From contig CANHEC010000008.1 in assembly GCA_947459455.1 (NCBI GenBank), positions 1 through 15,072 of the forward strand: 15,072 nucleotides of DNA, written 5' to 3'. The stretch comes from Chitinophagaceae bacterium (lineage in GTDB: Bacteria; Bacteroidota; Bacteroidia; Chitinophagales; Chitinophagaceae). The first letter of the stretch is position 1. Each line of letters opens with the position of its first letter. Made by a program: the position numbers and the translations under genes. The notes beneath the pieces were generated by a model, which worked only from the letters and a program-made list of their open reading frames with translations, was not told the origin of the DNA and did not search any database. Positions 14,789 to 15,072 of this stretch are shown here, in pieces.

Positions 14789-15072
14789 GGAATACAGCAT
14801 TGGATACTCATGGCCGATGTAGTGGGCAGTAGCCGCCAGCCCGGCAAGGCGCTGGCCCAACTGTTGACACAGCTGGTGGCAGCCCTCAATGAGCAGTTTG
14901 CCACCTCCGTGCTTTCTCCGCTCACGGTCACCCTCGGCGATGAGTTTCAGGGGGTAGTAACGAGCAAGCAAGCAGGCATCCGCATGATGCTGGCCGCCGA
15001 CCAGTGGCTGCTGAGCCAGCCAACCGCTGCCAAACTGCGCTACGTACTTTGGCAGGGCCCCATCGATACCCC
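14780..15072 (+). CDS. SatD family protein, 3' end beyond window
   Basis: The first 97 codons are present and the frame runs off the right edge. The start ATG at 14780 gives MSNGIQHWILMADVVGSSRQ, matching the N-terminal D-I/V-V-x-S-R pattern of SatD proteins. The family hallmark GDEFQG follows at about residues 59-64 (TVTLGDEFQGVV), then LRYVLWQGPIDTP, corresponding to the conserved IRxGIGxGEIDT region. The family is named after a gene in the Streptococcus sat locus linked to acid tolerance. Its biochemical role is not established to my knowledge. In other genomes it is often followed by a membrane protein gene (DUF3307), which cannot be checked here. The three upstream palindromes indicate tight control. 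Confidence 0.82.
   Translation, partial: MSNGIQHWILMADVVGSSRQPGKALAQLLTQLVAALNEQFATSVLSPLTVTLGDEFQGVVTSKQAGIRMMLAADQWLLSQPTAAKLRYVLWQGPIDT

Noticed and set aside
14799..14815. Fourth copy of the satD palindrome 29 bp after the third
   Set aside because: Only the left arm (ATTGGA) resembles the motif and the right arm is absent. It lies in coding sequence and is within chance expectation.

Overview
The window looks like a moderately GC-rich Bacteroidota chromosome, probably Chitinophagaceae-like. This is an inference. It rests on Bacteroidota-type promoters (TTTG, 19 nt, TAnnTTTG), a DUF3467 gene, a secreted tricorn-like protease, outer-membrane barrels ending in Phe, and few visible Shine-Dalgarno sequences. 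No transposon, phage or CRISPR array is visible.

Layout. Bases 1-6767 lie on the minus strand. In transcription order they hold tRNA-Glu(UUC), a secreted ThuA-like protein, class II fructose-bisphosphate aldolase (fba), a short malic enzyme, a four-helix membrane protein of unknown function, and the first 855 codons of a tricorn-type protease that runs off the left edge. Bases 6919-10052 are on the plus strand: gap, a one-base-overlapping unknown lipoprotein, then pgk. A two-way terminator separates this block from bases 10261-13540 on the minus strand. That block holds a PorV/PorQ-like barrel whose stop overlaps the start of a helix-hairpin-helix/outer-membrane-barrel protein, followed by a DUF3467 gene. 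A 297-base spacer full of short tandem repeats leads to folD on the plus strand and then a SatD-family gene cut by the right edge.

How the genes fit together. fba, gap and pgk encode three steps of lower glycolysis. Malic enzyme links malate to pyruvate and NAD(P)H, and folD supplies one-carbon folates, so much of the window is central metabolism. The rest is mainly envelope: tricorn-like protease, ThuA-like protein, lipoprotein, membrane protein and two outer-membrane barrels.

The most interesting signals are: (i) three evenly spaced 19-bp palindromes ahead of and over the satD start; (ii) an 11-bp terminator-like hairpin inside the first 22 codons of the lipoprotein gene between gap and pgk; (iii) the two-gene operon pairing a predicted periplasmic DNA-binding HhH domain on an outer-membrane barrel with a second barrel; and (iv) the repeat-rich spacer before folD, whose transcript may be leaderless.
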